The notes below the pieces were generated by a model. It ran no database searches. It was not told where the DNA came from and saw nothing but the letters and a program-made list of their open reading frames with translations. From an uncultured Lachnospiraceae bacterium (GTDB lineage: Bacteria; Bacillota; Clostridia; Lachnospirales; Lachnospiraceae): DNA of 64,000 bases. Shown here one piece after another: positions 52,782 through 61,804 of the stretch. The stretch spans positions 1 to 64,000 of the forward strand of contig CAJTVQ010000013.1 in NCBI GenBank assembly GCA_910579935.1. The letters run 5' to 3'. Each line of letters opens with the position of its first letter. Within the stretch, counting starts at the first letter, position 1. Both the position numbers and the translations under genes were made by a program.

Positions 52782-54293
52782 ATGAGAGAATGGAAGGACA
52801 GGAAGGAAAAAGAAGAACTTTTCCGGGGAGAACGGGCGGCGGAACTTATTTTTTACCTGCTGGTATTTGCCGCGATCGCCTGTTTTGCCATGATACAGAC
52901 ATACGGAGACCCGCCGGATGAAATCAACCGGTTCAAGGTGGTGAATTACATATGCAGGTATGGCAGACTGCCGCACGGGGCGGATCCGGAGGTGATACTG
53001 GACGGTTACGGCGCCTCTTATGCATTTCAGCCTATGCTGACTTATATCCTGCAGGGCTTTTTGCTGCGCTTTTTACGTCTGTTTACCTCGGACGGCTATG
53101 TGCTTTTGCTGGCGGCCCGGCTGGTAAATGCGGTATTTGGCGTCCTGATGGCCTATTATGTGCGGCGGATTGCGAAGGAAGCCTGGAAAAATCCGTATCT
53201 GCAATGGGCGTTTACGCTGATGACAGTCTTTCTCCCCCAGAATATTTTTATTCATTCGTATGTAAATACGGATTCCATGGCCATGTTATCGACAGCAGTC
53301 ATCTTCTATACGCTGCTCCGCTCACAGCGGACGGGCTATGAAAGGAGAGACTGCATACGACTGGCGGCAGGAATTATCCTGTGCGCGATGTCTTATTATA
53401 ATGCGTACGGCATCATCGTGGCGGCAATCCTCATTTTTGCCCTGAATTACGTGCACATCTCGAAAGAAAAGGGCATATGGACCGAGTGGGGGCCGCTTCT
53501 GAAAAGCGGAATCCTGATCTCCGTTCTTGTGCTGGCAGGTATCGGCTGGTGGTTTATCCGCAATGCCGTATTGTATGACGGAGATATCATCGCCATGCAG
53601 GCAAGGCGCGAATGCGCCATCCGTACAGCTTCGGAGGAGTTCAATCCGCTGACCCGGTTCACCTATCAGAATTCGGGAATTCCTCTGTATGAAATGCTGT
53701 TTAAAACCGACTATCTGCGGCTGCTCAGAGACAGTTTCATAGCCATGTTCGGGCCGATGCTGATACCGACACACGGACTGATCTACGTATATTATAAGCG
53801 TTTTTGGATTCTTACCTGTACAGCTGCCGTCCTGCCGCTGCAGTTTTTATGGAAGAAACAGGAGAAAACAGGGCAGGAGGATCAAAATCCTGAAAGCAGA
53901 AAAAACAAATGGGTATTCTATTTTAGTATGGCGTTATTTTGTGCGATTACGATAGGACTGGGCATCTATTATTCCTACGCATGGGAGTACCAGCCTCAGG
54001 GAAGATATATCCTGCCGGTGCTGATACCCCTCATGTATCTGGTAACGCTTGGCATGGAGAAGCTGTGCGGACTAATGAAATGGTGCGGTGAACGGACGGC
54101 GGCGCTGCTGTCAGGGGAAAGAAGCAAAGAGTCGGCGGTAAAGGCAGGGGTATTCTGCGGAAAACTGTTCTGTCTTGGTGTAATGGCTTATGTAATGCTG
54201 GCATTTGCATACAGTTTATTTATCCGCTTCCTGCCATATTATATGCAGGGTGAAAACATGTTTTCCATGTACGGAAAGGATTTTACACCATAG
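52782..54293 (+). CDS. GT-C-type membrane glycosyltransferase, PMT/DUF2142-like
   Basis: The 503-residue protein has about eleven helices. The first outer loop has the acidic DPPDEINRFKVVNYI, and HSYVNTDSMAMLSTA follows the fourth helix, both typical of PMT-like and DUF2142 membrane transferases that use polyprenyl-phosphate sugars. The tail YQPQGRYILPVLIPLMYL is also a family sign. It ends the operon started at 48591; its TAG stop directly touches the palindromic repeat that follows. The acceptor is unknown. Confidence 0.75.
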   Translation: MREWKDRKEKEELFRGERAAELIFYLLVFAAIACFAMIQTYGDPPDEINRFKVVNYICRYGRLPHGADPEVILDGYGASYAFQPMLTYILQGFLLRFLRLFTSDGYVLLLAARLVNAVFGVLMAYYVRRIAKEAWKNPYLQWAFTLMTVFLPQNIFIHSYVNTDSMAMLSTAVIFYTLLRSQRTGYERRDCIRLAAGIILCAMSYYNAYGIIVAAILIFALNYVHISKEKGIWTEWGPLLKSGILISVLVLAGIGWWFIRNAVLYDGDIIAMQARRECAIRTASEEFNPLTRFTYQNSGIPLYEMLFKTDYLRLLRDSFIAMFGPMLIPTHGLIYVYYKRFWILTCTAAVLPLQFLWKKQEKTGQEDQNPESRKNKWVFYFSMALFCAITIGLGIYYSYAWEYQPQGRYILPVLIPLMYLVTLGMEKLCGLMKWCGERTAALLSGERSKESAVKAGVFCGKLFCLGVMAYVMLAFAYSLFIRFLPYYMQGENMFSMYGKDFTP

Positions 54294-54627
54294 CATTGGT
54301 CAGATTGTTTTGGGGTGACAGGCAACGCCCCGGCCAAAGGGATTTCACGGCGGCAGGTTCCGGCTGTGGGGGGCGGGTATTTATTCCTGTTTCCCATGCA
54401 CAGATTCCGATGGATTTTTCTAAGCAGAATAGCATGGGTTTCTCCAGGCTGCGGCACGCCCTCAAGCGGCATCCATGCCGCATCGGGCTGAAATGGCCAT
54501 CCGTGGCCATTTCATCTAAGTTGTGATATTCTGCCAAGAAAAATTCCCATCGGAATCCGGGCATGGGAAACAGGAATAAAACCCGCCCCCCACAGCCGGA
54601 ACCTGCCGCCGCGAAATCCCTTTGGTC
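54294..54627. repeat. MITE-like giant palindrome, copy 2
   Basis: A left arm at 54334-54399 and a right arm at 54561-54625 are reverse complements over about 65 bases with only a few differences; pairing continues inward with gaps to about 54420/54540 and resumes around AAGCAGAATA/TATTCTGC. The core contains GCGGCATCCATGCCGC and ATGGCCATCCGTGGCCAT, smaller perfect palindromes. The left end GGTCAGATTGTTTTGGGGTG is the terminal repeat shared with copies 1 and 3. No protein is encoded. Confidence 0.85.
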
Positions 54628-54653
54628 GGAGCTGGGTACTGGCTTAGAAACTA

Positions 54654-54697
54654 CTCAAAAATCAGTTACACAGCCCGCTATGCGCCTGATTTTTGAG
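54654..54697. repeat. 12-pair stem-loop between the palindromic repeats
   Basis: CTCAAAAATCAG (54654-54665) pairs perfectly with CTGATTTTTGAG (54686-54697) around a 20-base loop. Lying after the membrane-protein operon, it could serve as a weak terminator, or be part of a compound repeat. Nothing else is seen in the 54628-54811 stretch. Confidence 0.5.
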
Positions 54698-54811
54698 CAG
54701 CACTCCTGAAGAAAAAACTGGCGCACGATTTAAAAGTAATTTTCAAACAGTTCCTAAAATATTGCCGGATTCTTATATCTGCTAAAACTGATATTTTTGT
54801 GATACACAGCT

Positions 54812-55106
54812 CCTGTCGGGGCGCTTTGGCGGTTTGGTTGCTCCCTGTTTTCCGTGCTGCGTTTCCGGTGAGATTTTTCTTGGCAGAATATCGATACCTA
54901 AGGGGAACCGGCCACGGATGGCCGGTTCAGCCCGATGCGGCATGGATGCCGCTTGAGGGCGTCCCGCAGCATGGAAAAACCTTTGCTATTCTGCTTAGAA
55001 AAATCCGCCGGAATAAGTGCATGGAAAACGGGGAACAACCAAACTGTCAAAGCACCCCGACAGGAGCGTTGCCTGTCACCCCAAAACAATCCGACTGAAC
55101 TGTTAC
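54812..55106. repeat. MITE-like palindromic repeat, copy 3
   Basis: The arm at 54812-54858 (CCTGTCGGGGCGCTTTGGCG at its start) is inverted at 55021-55063 (ending AGCACCCCGACAGG). The core carries GCGGCATGGATGCCGC and GGCCACGGATGGCC, the same small palindromes as copy 2 in the other orientation. The right end, CCAAAACAATCCGACTGAAC, is the inverted partner of the left end of copy 2, so 54294-55106 may be one composite element. The remaining 55107-55228 carries no gene. Confidence 0.8.
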
Positions 55107-55228
55107 GAAGCGATCCACCGCTTGACCGCAATTTCATAAAATGCTATGATGATAAACGTACGCAGGGATAAATGCAGAAAGGCCTGCAAAGAATATAAGA
55201 AATCAGAGGATAAAGGAGATAAACAGGG

Positions 55229-56209
55229 ATGCCGGTTAGAATACACAATTTTTTAGGTAAATTAGGCTGGAACGCGAGAAAGTACTTTCCATGGTTGGCC
55301 AGCGAAAGCTATTTGAAGCTGCAGTTTGTGTCGAGAAGAAAACTTCAAAGGGATTATATCGAATATTTTATGTCCGCTAAAGATGTTCCGCATCCACTGG
55401 TCGTGAATCTGGAAACGATCAACCGCTGTAACAGTACCTGCGAGTTCTGTACCGCCAATAAGAATGCGGAGAAGCGTCCTTACATGCGGATGGAAGAGGA
55501 ATTGTTCTATAATATTATCGACCAGCTGGCGGAGTGGGGATATAAGGGACATTTGACAATGTACGGAAACAATGAGCCGCTGCTGGATACCCGTATTATG
55601 GAGTTCCATAAATATGCCAGGGAGAAACTGCCGGAGGCATTTATTTTTATGTCCACCAACGGACTGCTGCTGACCATTGATAAGGTAAAAGAAGTGGTTC
55701 CTTATGTGAATCAGCTGGTCATCAACAATTACAGCCTGGAGATGAAACTTTATGATAATATTCAGGAAATCTATGAATACATTAAAGCGAATCCCGACGA
55801 GTTTAAGGATGTGGATGTGCTGATCCAGATGCGCTATCTGAAAGAGGTTCTGACGAACCGGGCCGGAAGCGCGCCGAATAAGCCTGCTACGGATAAGGTC
55901 ATTAAAGAAACCTGTCTGATGCCCTATACGGATATGTGGATCCTTCCGAACGGGAAGCTGGGAATCTGCTGCTGCGATAATTTCGAAGTGACGGATCTGG
56001 CGGATCTGCATGAGGTGCCGCTGAAAGACGGATGGAATAGCAAAAAATACCAGATTCTCAGGAATGCGATCAGGACAGGACGGCAGAATTATCCGTTCTG
56101 TAAAAACTGTGATTTTATTGATGCAGGGCTGCGGATGGATGCGGTGGATGACGTATTGAAAAACAGCGGGACGATGCATGGCGCAAGGCAGTCCATGTTC
56201 CGAAAATAA
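55229..56209 (+). CDS. Radical SAM/SPASM protein
   Basis: The 326-residue protein has the radical SAM cluster motif CNSTCEFC (C67, C71, C74) and a C-terminal SPASM-like cysteine set (CLMPYTDMWILPNGKLGICC and CKNCDF) that may hold extra iron-sulfur clusters. SPASM enzymes modify peptides, sugars or enzymes by radical chemistry; sugar-dehydrogenating members exist in aminoglycoside pathways. It has a good ribosome site (AAGGAGAT) and stands alone between a repeat and an SGNH lipoprotein. The substrate is not apparent. Confidence 0.82.
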   Translation: MPVRIHNFLGKLGWNARKYFPWLASESYLKLQFVSRRKLQRDYIEYFMSAKDVPHPLVVNLETINRCNSTCEFCTANKNAEKRPYMRMEEELFYNIIDQLAEWGYKGHLTMYGNNEPLLDTRIMEFHKYAREKLPEAFIFMSTNGLLLTIDKVKEVVPYVNQLVINNYSLEMKLYDNIQEIYEYIKANPDEFKDVDVLIQMRYLKEVLTNRAGSAPNKPATDKVIKETCLMPYTDMWILPNGKLGICCCDNFEVTDLADLHEVPLKDGWNSKKYQILRNAIRTGRQNYPFCKNCDFIDAGLRMDAVDDVLKNSGTMHGARQSMFRK

Positions 56210-56307
56210 AGGAGACAGATATAGGCCGGACGTTCCGCCGCCTGAGGCGGAACTGGCTTTAAAACGGGTAAAAACGGGAAGGAAGCAGACGGAAAGGGAA
56301 GTATAAA

Positions 56308-57360
56308 ATGGAAAAAAAGGGCGGAAAAGAATGTAAATCCGTAACGGGAAAGGGAACATACCGGAGGAGAATCGTCGGGCTGTTGCTTTGGGTGACGGCG
56401 CTGGCGTTTTTTGGGTGCGGAAACAGAGCTGAAAGCAGCGTGGAAGAAAATATGGGCGTCGAAGCGGTGATGGGGATGGAAACGGAACCGAACGGACAGG
56501 GAAAGGCGGACGAAAAAGATGCCGGAGGGACGGCCGGCACCGGAGAAACCGGCAAGAGAACGGATGCCGGGACAGATGCGTCGGGTGAAGAGCGAATTAC
56601 GGAAGGGACGGAAACCGGAGAGGCGGACGCGGAGGAAGAGTCCCCATGGAGCGGGAAAAAATTGTCCGTCTGCGGGGACAGCATTTCGACTTTTACCGGA
56701 CACATTCCGGAATATTACAGCAAATTTTATCCGGAATGCGGAGAGATTCAGGCAGTTGAAGAAACATGGTGGATGCAGGTGGCAGAAAGGACCGGCATGG
56801 AGTTGTGCAGCAATGCTTCATACTCGGGCAGTACCGTGAGCGGGCAGTCACAGGATAATCATGAAGGCGCTTATGCCTGCGGAAATCAAAGGATAGCGGA
56901 CCTGGCCGGACCGGAGGGGGAGTGGCCGGATGTAATTCTGATACTGATGGGCGCAAATGATTTACTGAACGGAATTCCATTGGGCGCATATGACGGAGTG
57001 TCCCAGGTGCAGGAGGGTTATATTCAGAATTTCAGCGAAGCTTATGGACTGATGCTGGATAAAATGAAAATGTGGTATCCGGATGCTGAGATTTATTGCT
57101 GTACGATACTGGAAGCGGCGCGATGGGATGATGAGGGGAATTGTTTTCCTTTTCAGAATGAACATGGGCTGACTGCCAAGAACTACAACGACTGTATAAA
57201 AGCTGTGGCACAGGCGAAAGGCATTTCCGTCCTGGACGTGTACGGATGCGGCATCACTTATGAAAATATAAGGGAATATACCAGCGACGGAACGCATCCC
57301 AATCCTGCCGGCGCAATTTTGATCGCGGATAAAGTGTGTGAAGAATTAGGTGTAAATTGA
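56308..57360 (+). CDS. SGNH-family lipoprotein, esterase-like
   Basis: The 350-residue protein has a basic N-terminus, a hydrophobic helix and the lipobox-like AFFGC near residue 37, then a Gly/Glu/Thr-rich linker (about 40-110). The SGNH domain shows LSVCGDSISTFTG (block I), MGANDLLNG and DGTHPNPAGA for the catalytic Asp-His. It would be exported and tethered to the membrane. It is the third SGNH protein of the region, after those at 42339 and 45111. Its acyl substrate is unknown. Confidence 0.85.
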   Translation: MEKKGGKECKSVTGKGTYRRRIVGLLLWVTALAFFGCGNRAESSVEENMGVEAVMGMETEPNGQGKADEKDAGGTAGTGETGKRTDAGTDASGEERITEGTETGEADAEEESPWSGKKLSVCGDSISTFTGHIPEYYSKFYPECGEIQAVEETWWMQVAERTGMELCSNASYSGSTVSGQSQDNHEGAYACGNQRIADLAGPEGEWPDVILILMGANDLLNGIPLGAYDGVSQVQEGYIQNFSEAYGLMLDKMKMWYPDAEIYCCTILEAARWDDEGNCFPFQNEHGLTAKNYNDCIKAVAQAKGISVLDVYGCGITYENIREYTSDGTHPNPAGAILIADKVCEELGVN

Positions 57361-57423
57361 CCGGGAATTTTAAATACGGTATACTTTTGGATGTAAGACG
57401 AAGAACTAAGCGGAGGAAATAAC

Positions 57424-57798
57424 ATGGACAATTTACGGGAGCAGAAGAAAGAGGCGCTGCAGGCAGTGGATGAATACCTGCAGAAACTGATACCGGGAAT
57501 GGGAACGCTGTGCGGAGAACTGAGAGGCAACAGGCAGTCGGATACGGATGTTTTTTTAAATCAGTGCGTGGATGGCCTGAACTGGGTGATCGAGGCGTAC
57601 AACCGGGCTTCGGATGTGATGGAGGCGGAAAGGATACATAATTCCAAACAGGAGATGAATGAGCGGCTTGTGGACTTAGGAACCGCAATCCGGGATAAAG
57701 AAGACGGGAAGATTGCAGAAATACTGGAACATGCGGTAGTTCCATTCTTAAAAGATTTGTCAGAGGCGATAGAGCAGTCCGTAGGAAAGGCGGAATAA
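57424..57798 (+). CDS. Small helical protein of unknown function
   Basis: The 124-residue acidic protein appears all helical (MDNLREQKKEALQAVDEY onward) with no signal, membrane segment or recognised motif. It begins 63 bases after the lipoprotein gene, behind GCGGAGG, and is followed by a strong hairpin terminator, so it is the last gene of that transcript. I recognise no family. Confidence 0.6.
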   Translation: MDNLREQKKEALQAVDEYLQKLIPGMGTLCGELRGNRQSDTDVFLNQCVDGLNWVIEAYNRASDVMEAERIHNSKQEMNERLVDLGTAIRDKEDGKIAEILEHAVVPFLKDLSEAIEQSVGKAE

Positions 57799-57968
57799 TA
57801 TACACAGCGGTATATGGGGATGGTTTTTTATGCGGATTTTGCATAATCTCTTGACGGTACCGGAATAGCCGGATAAAATGAGGTCATAAAATATAATCGC
57901 AAATATGTTCAGATGTTTGTACAGTAACGGTTTGGGCGGTATCCGGAATACCTGCCTGCGTTTCTTGT

Positions 57969-58009
57969 GGCTCCTGCCGCCAGGTATGATATGCGGCAGG
58001 AGCCTTTCT
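57969..58009 (+). terminator. Rho-independent terminator
   Basis: GGCTCCTGCCGC (57969-57980) pairs perfectly with GCGGCAGGAGCC (57993-58004) and TTTCT follows. It lies about 170 bases after the small helical-protein gene. The rest of the 57799-58300 gap has no gene, apart from three AAATTCT repeats (58141-58170) and the promoter listed next. Confidence 0.75.
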
Positions 58010-58186
58010 GCCAGGGCGTGTTTGAAAACTCATTCCCCAATCCGCACGTTCCGCTTTGTGCGATATTTGCGCCCAATTTAGTCAGCGCAGCCCCGCCGCG
58101 CCTCCTAAATGGACGGATTCAAAAAATGAAAAGTTTTTAGAAATTCTAAAAAATTCTTAAAAATTCTAATACATTTCCCAAAAGTA

Positions 58187-58215
58187 GTGACGGTAAACCG
58201 TATATGTGATATAAT
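58187..58215 (+). promoter_or_regulatory. Extended -10 promoter for the XRE-like regulator
   Basis: TGATATAAT at 58207-58215 is an extended -10 box; GTGACG lies 17 bases upstream at 58187-58192. Three copies of AAATTCT spaced ten bases apart lie just upstream (58141-58170) and could bind a regulator or RNA polymerase alpha subunit. Confidence 0.5.
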
Positions 58216-58300
58216 GTATCCATGCGGTTTAATCGGATGCCTGTATCGTATTATATGGAGCAATGATAACACAAACAAAAGTGACAGGAGGAAGCCAGAT

Positions 58301-58639
58301 ATGACAAAGGCAGAAATATTAAAGAAGGAAATTTTGACACAGTACAAAAGTGTGCGTCAGTTTGCGATTGAGATGCAGATCCCGTACAGTACACTGGTCA
58401 CGGCACTGGATAGAGGAATTGAAGGTATGGCGTATGGGACGGTTATTAAGATGTGCGACAAGCTCAATTTGAATCCGGTGGATTTCAGTTCTTTGGAAAA
58501 GGGAGCAAGTCTTGGTGAGAAAATCCTTGAGAATCGGGTAATGCAGTATTATGTAAAGTTGAATAAGAGCGGGCGTAAGAAAATTCTTGAATTGATGGAT
58601 GATTATGTGCAGCTGGAGAAATATCAGCTGAAAGAATAA
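58301..58639 (+). CDS. XRE-like helix-turn-helix regulator
   Basis: The ATG at 58301 follows CAGGAGG. The 112-residue protein has an N-terminal helix-turn-helix (SVRQFAIEMQIPYSTLVTALDRG, of which IPYSTLVTAL is the recognition helix) and a C-terminal helical part for dimerisation. Proteins of this kind are common in Lachnospiraceae and control nearby genes. It is 20 bases upstream of the UDP-galactopyranose mutase gene and may control it, by inference. Confidence 0.8.
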   Translation: MTKAEILKKEILTQYKSVRQFAIEMQIPYSTLVTALDRGIEGMAYGTVIKMCDKLNLNPVDFSSLEKGASLGEKILENRVMQYYVKLNKSGRKKILELMDDYVQLEKYQLKE

Positions 58640-58659
58640 TTTCGGAAGGAACGACAGTC

Positions 58660-59781
58660 ATGCATTATGATTATCTGATAGTAGGAGCCGGACTGTTCGG
58701 CGCTGTTTTTGCCAATGAAATGAGGGAACAGGGAAAACGGTGCCTTGTCATTGATAGAAGGGAGCATATTGCCGGTAATATTTATACCAAAGAGGTGCTG
58801 GGGATTCATGTACATATGTATGGAGCGCATATTTTTCATACTTCGGATGAAAAAGTATGGAATTATATGAATCGGTATGCGGTATTTAACCGTTTTGTGA
58901 ATGCACCGCTGGCAGTATACGGAGATGAGCTTTACAATTTACCATTTAATATGAATACGTTCAGCAGAATGTGGGGAATCAGAACTCCTGCGGAGGCAAA
59001 AGCCGTAATCGGGGAACAGATTGAGGAACTTGGCATAACAGAACCGAAGAACCTGGAAGAGCAGGCATTGTCTTTGGCGGGTCGTGATGTTTATGAGAAG
59101 CTGATCAGGGGATATACGGAGAAGCAGTGGGGACGTCCGTGCAGTGAACTTCCGGCATTTATTATTAATCGGGTACCGCTGCGGTTTACCTATGACAATA
59201 ATTATTTCAATGATTTGTACCAGGGAATTCCGGTAGGCGGTTATACGGCGGTTGTGGAAAAATTGCTGGAAGGTACGGAAGTATGTACGGGAACAGAGTA
59301 TAAAAGATTTATGGAAGTGTGCAGGGCAGACGGAAACAGGACGTTTGGAAAGATCCTTTATACGGGTATGATCGATGAATATTTCGATTACCGGCTGGGG
59401 ACGCTGGAATACCGATCTTTGCGGTTTGAACAGGAACAGCTGCCGGATTGTGAAGATTATCAGGGGAATGCCGTGGTGAACTATACGGAACGGGAAGTGC
59501 CCTATACCAGAATCATTGAGCATAAACATTTCGAGTTCGGAACACAGAAAGGAACGGTTATTACAAGAGAATATCCGGCGGCCTGGAAAAAAGGGGACGA
59601 GCCGTACTATCCGGTAAATGATGAACGCAATAATAGGTTGTTTGATGCATACAGGGAACTGGCCCAAAAGGAAGAAAATGTTCTTTTCGGCGGCAGACTG
59701 GGACAATACAGGTATTACGATATGGACAGGGTAGTGGCCGCTGCGCTGGAGATGGCGGAAGCGGAGAAGCAGGCAGGTTAG
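58660..59781 (+). CDS. glf: UDP-galactopyranose mutase
   Basis: The 373-residue flavoprotein interconverts UDP-galactopyranose and UDP-galactofuranose, supplying galactofuranose for surface polysaccharides. It has the FAD motif YLIVGAGLFGAVFANEM, the family's HIAGNIYT and YGAHIFHT, the active-site GYTEKQWG, and the tail GGRLGQYRYYDMDRVV. The length matches bacterial Glf. Its ribosome site GGAAGGAACG is normal. It is separate from the larger polysaccharide operon, cotranscribed with the XRE-like regulator. Confidence 0.95.
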   Translation: MHYDYLIVGAGLFGAVFANEMREQGKRCLVIDRREHIAGNIYTKEVLGIHVHMYGAHIFHTSDEKVWNYMNRYAVFNRFVNAPLAVYGDELYNLPFNMNTFSRMWGIRTPAEAKAVIGEQIEELGITEPKNLEEQALSLAGRDVYEKLIRGYTEKQWGRPCSELPAFIINRVPLRFTYDNNYFNDLYQGIPVGGYTAVVEKLLEGTEVCTGTEYKRFMEVCRADGNRTFGKILYTGMIDEYFDYRLGTLEYRSLRFEQEQLPDCEDYQGNAVVNYTEREVPYTRIIEHKHFEFGTQKGTVITREYPAAWKKGDEPYYPVNDERNNRLFDAYRELAQKEENVLFGGRLGQYRYYDMDRVVAAALEMAEAEKQAG

Positions 59782-59903
59782 GATTGCCTGCGGATGATAT
59801 TGGAAATGGGAAACGGAATAAAAAGACAGCTGCATGATAAATGGCGTTGCGGCTGTTCTTTTTTGATGCTTACGGTATCCGGTTTAAGTATGGCGCCTGT
59901 ATT

Positions 59904-59945
59904 GGACAGTTCGGTCATAGTGGTGACAGGTGACGCTCCGGCTTA
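59904..59945. repeat. Fragment of the MITE-like palindromic repeat
   Basis: CAGTTCGGTCATAGTGGTGACAG is cut here to its key part: AGTTCGGTCA and GTGACAGG with CGCTCCGG match the left end of copy 1 at 29536-29575. Only this end is present, so it is a truncated or solo copy in the space before the carboxyltransferase promoter. Nothing else is seen in 59782-59990. Confidence 0.6.
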
Positions 59946-59990
59946 GGAACTGTTATCGAAAGTTATTGGGAAAAATTTTCATTCTTATAC

Positions 59991-60018
59991 TTGATAAAAA
60001 TAGAAACCGTGATATAAT
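59991..60018 (+). promoter_or_regulatory. Sigma-A-type promoter for the carboxyltransferase gene
   Basis: TTGATA (59991-59996) and TATAAT (60013-60018) are 16 bases apart, with the ATG at 60088 behind GTGAGG. Confidence 0.65.
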
Positions 60019-60087
60019 ATTTCTGAAAACTTTGATAATCAAAATATTATAGGCTCAAATTAATAAAGATTGAGAAGTGAGGAAAAG

Positions 60088-61716
60088 ATGAGAAAGATAA
60101 ATTGGGATGATGCAATAAAAGAACTGGAGATGCGCCGGGAGAAAGCGAAAATGGGAGGAGGGATGTCTAAGATAGAGAAGCAGCATTCAATCGGGAAGCT
60201 GACGGCGAGGGAAAGGATTGACAAGCTTTTGGATAAGGATACTTTTGTGGAAGTGGACGGTTTCATAGAATCCCGGATCGATGATTTTGATCTGGACAAA
60301 CGCCGCGTACCGGGGGACGGGGTAGTGACAGGGTACGGAGAGATCGACGGCCGGCTGGTGTTTGTGGCAAGTGAGGATTTTACGGTTATCGGCGGTACGC
60401 TCGGAGAATATCATTCCTTTAAGATATGCAGGATTCAGGATATGGCGATGGAAATGAAGGCTCCGCTCATCTGTATCAATGACAGCGGCGGCGCCAGGAT
60501 CGAAGAAGGGATATCCTCCCTCAGCGGATACAGCGGTATGTTTCTGCGCCATACGAAGGCTTCCGGCGTCATCCCGCAGATTGCGGTCATCTTAGGGCCC
60601 TGTTCGGGAGGCGCCTGCTATGCTCCCGCAATCTGTGACTTTATTTTTATGGTAAGGGATATTTCCAAAATGTTCATTACCGGCCCTAATGTGGTGAAGA
60701 CGGTCATCAATGAAGAGGTGACGGTGGAGGAACTGGGCGGAGCGGACGTCCATGCCAGAAAGAGCGGTGTGTCCCATTTTACATATGATTCGGAAGGTGA
60801 GTGTCTGATGGGCGTAAGGAAGCTGCTTTCCTATCTTCCGGCGAATAACGGGGAGAAAGCGCCTGTGGTAAAATACAGCGGAGACAAAACGTCGTTTCTT
60901 TACGGCGTGAATAAAATGATCGGAAAGGTCGGCAATATTAATAAAGTGCTGCTTCAGGGAGGAAAGGCCGGCAGAATCCGTGAGATCGTACCGGATAATT
61001 CCCGTAAGGCTTACAACGTGAAGGATGTGATTGACTGTATTGTGGATGAGGACAGTTTCTTTGAGGTACAGAAAGAGTTTGCTCCCAATGCGGTGATCGG
61101 CTGGGGGCGTATGGAAGGAAAAGTCGTGGGATTTGTTGCAAATCAGCCTGCGGCCATGGGCGGTTCGCTGGATTACCATGCCTCGGATAAGATTGCGCGT
61201 TTCATCCGTTTTAACGACTGCTTTAATATCCCCCTCGTCACCCTGGTGGATGTTCCTGCCTTTCTGCCGGGGACGGCGCAGGAACACAGCGGAATCATAC
61301 GCCATGGTGCGAAAATACTTTATGCATACTCGGAAGCTACTGTCCCGAAGATAACGGTTATCATGCGCAAAGCTTACGGCGGTGCATATATCGCCATGAA
61401 TTCCAAGGAAATGGGAGCGGATATGGTGTTTGCATGGCCCATTGCGGAAATCGCGGTCATGGGGGCGGACGGTGCGGTCAATATCGCTTTCAAGCGTAAG
61501 ATTAAGGCGGCAGCAGACCCTCAGGCAATGCGGGAGCAGTGCAAAAAGGAATACGAGGAACGTTTTTTAAATCCGTATGTGGCAGCTTCCAGGGGATATG
61601 TCAATGAGGTGATAAAACCGGAAGAAACACGGGAAAAGCTTTTGAAGGCTTTGAAAGCGCTTAAAAATAAATCGGTGGAAAATCCGCATAAAAAACATGG
61701 AAATATTCCGTTATAA
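60088..61716 (+). CDS. Acyl-CoA carboxyltransferase (methylmalonyl-CoA decarboxylase alpha / propionyl-CoA carboxylase beta type)
   Basis: The 542-residue protein has the two crotonase-like halves of biotin-dependent carboxyltransferases: early GKLTARERIDKLLD and INDSGGARIEEGISSLSGY, later VPAFLPGTAQEHSGIIRHGAK and MRKAYGGAYIAMNSK. In anaerobes it takes the carboxyl group from methylmalonyl-CoA to biotin (MmdA) or makes methylmalonyl-CoA from propionyl-CoA (PccB). No biotin carrier or membrane subunit is nearby, so which direction it runs cannot be said. I chose the ATG at 60088 behind GTGAGGAAA. A strong terminator follows. Confidence 0.92.
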   Translation: MRKINWDDAIKELEMRREKAKMGGGMSKIEKQHSIGKLTARERIDKLLDKDTFVEVDGFIESRIDDFDLDKRRVPGDGVVTGYGEIDGRLVFVASEDFTVIGGTLGEYHSFKICRIQDMAMEMKAPLICINDSGGARIEEGISSLSGYSGMFLRHTKASGVIPQIAVILGPCSGGACYAPAICDFIFMVRDISKMFITGPNVVKTVINEEVTVEELGGADVHARKSGVSHFTYDSEGECLMGVRKLLSYLPANNGEKAPVVKYSGDKTSFLYGVNKMIGKVGNINKVLLQGGKAGRIREIVPDNSRKAYNVKDVIDCIVDEDSFFEVQKEFAPNAVIGWGRMEGKVVGFVANQPAAMGGSLDYHASDKIARFIRFNDCFNIPLVTLVDVPAFLPGTAQEHSGIIRHGAKILYAYSEATVPKITVIMRKAYGGAYIAMNSKEMGADMVFAWPIAEIAVMGADGAVNIAFKRKIKAAADPQAMREQCKKEYEERFLNPYVAASRGYVNEVIKPEETREKLLKALKALKNKSVENPHKKHGNIPL

Positions 61717-61755
61717 TACTATTTCATGCAGTGTTATAACGAACCGGTTAAAAAG

Positions 61756-61782
61756 AAAACCCCCTCGCTGCGAGGGGGTTTT
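61756..61782. terminator. Bidirectional Rho-independent terminator
   Basis: AAAACCCCCTCG and CGAGGGGGTTTT form a 12-pair stem with the loop CTG and A- and T-runs on each side. It separates two convergent genes and works for both strands. Confidence 0.92.
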
Positions 61783-61804
61783 AGTCTGTTAAAAATCAGC
61801 AGCC

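Noticed and set aside
54296..55171. Several open frames of 75-100 codons on both strands
   Set aside because: They fall in the palindromic repeats and read as inverted versions of one another, so they are by-products of repeat structure.
55262..56359. A 365-codon open frame on the minus strand
   Set aside because: It is antisense to the radical SAM/SPASM gene, which has clear cluster cysteines and a good ribosome site.
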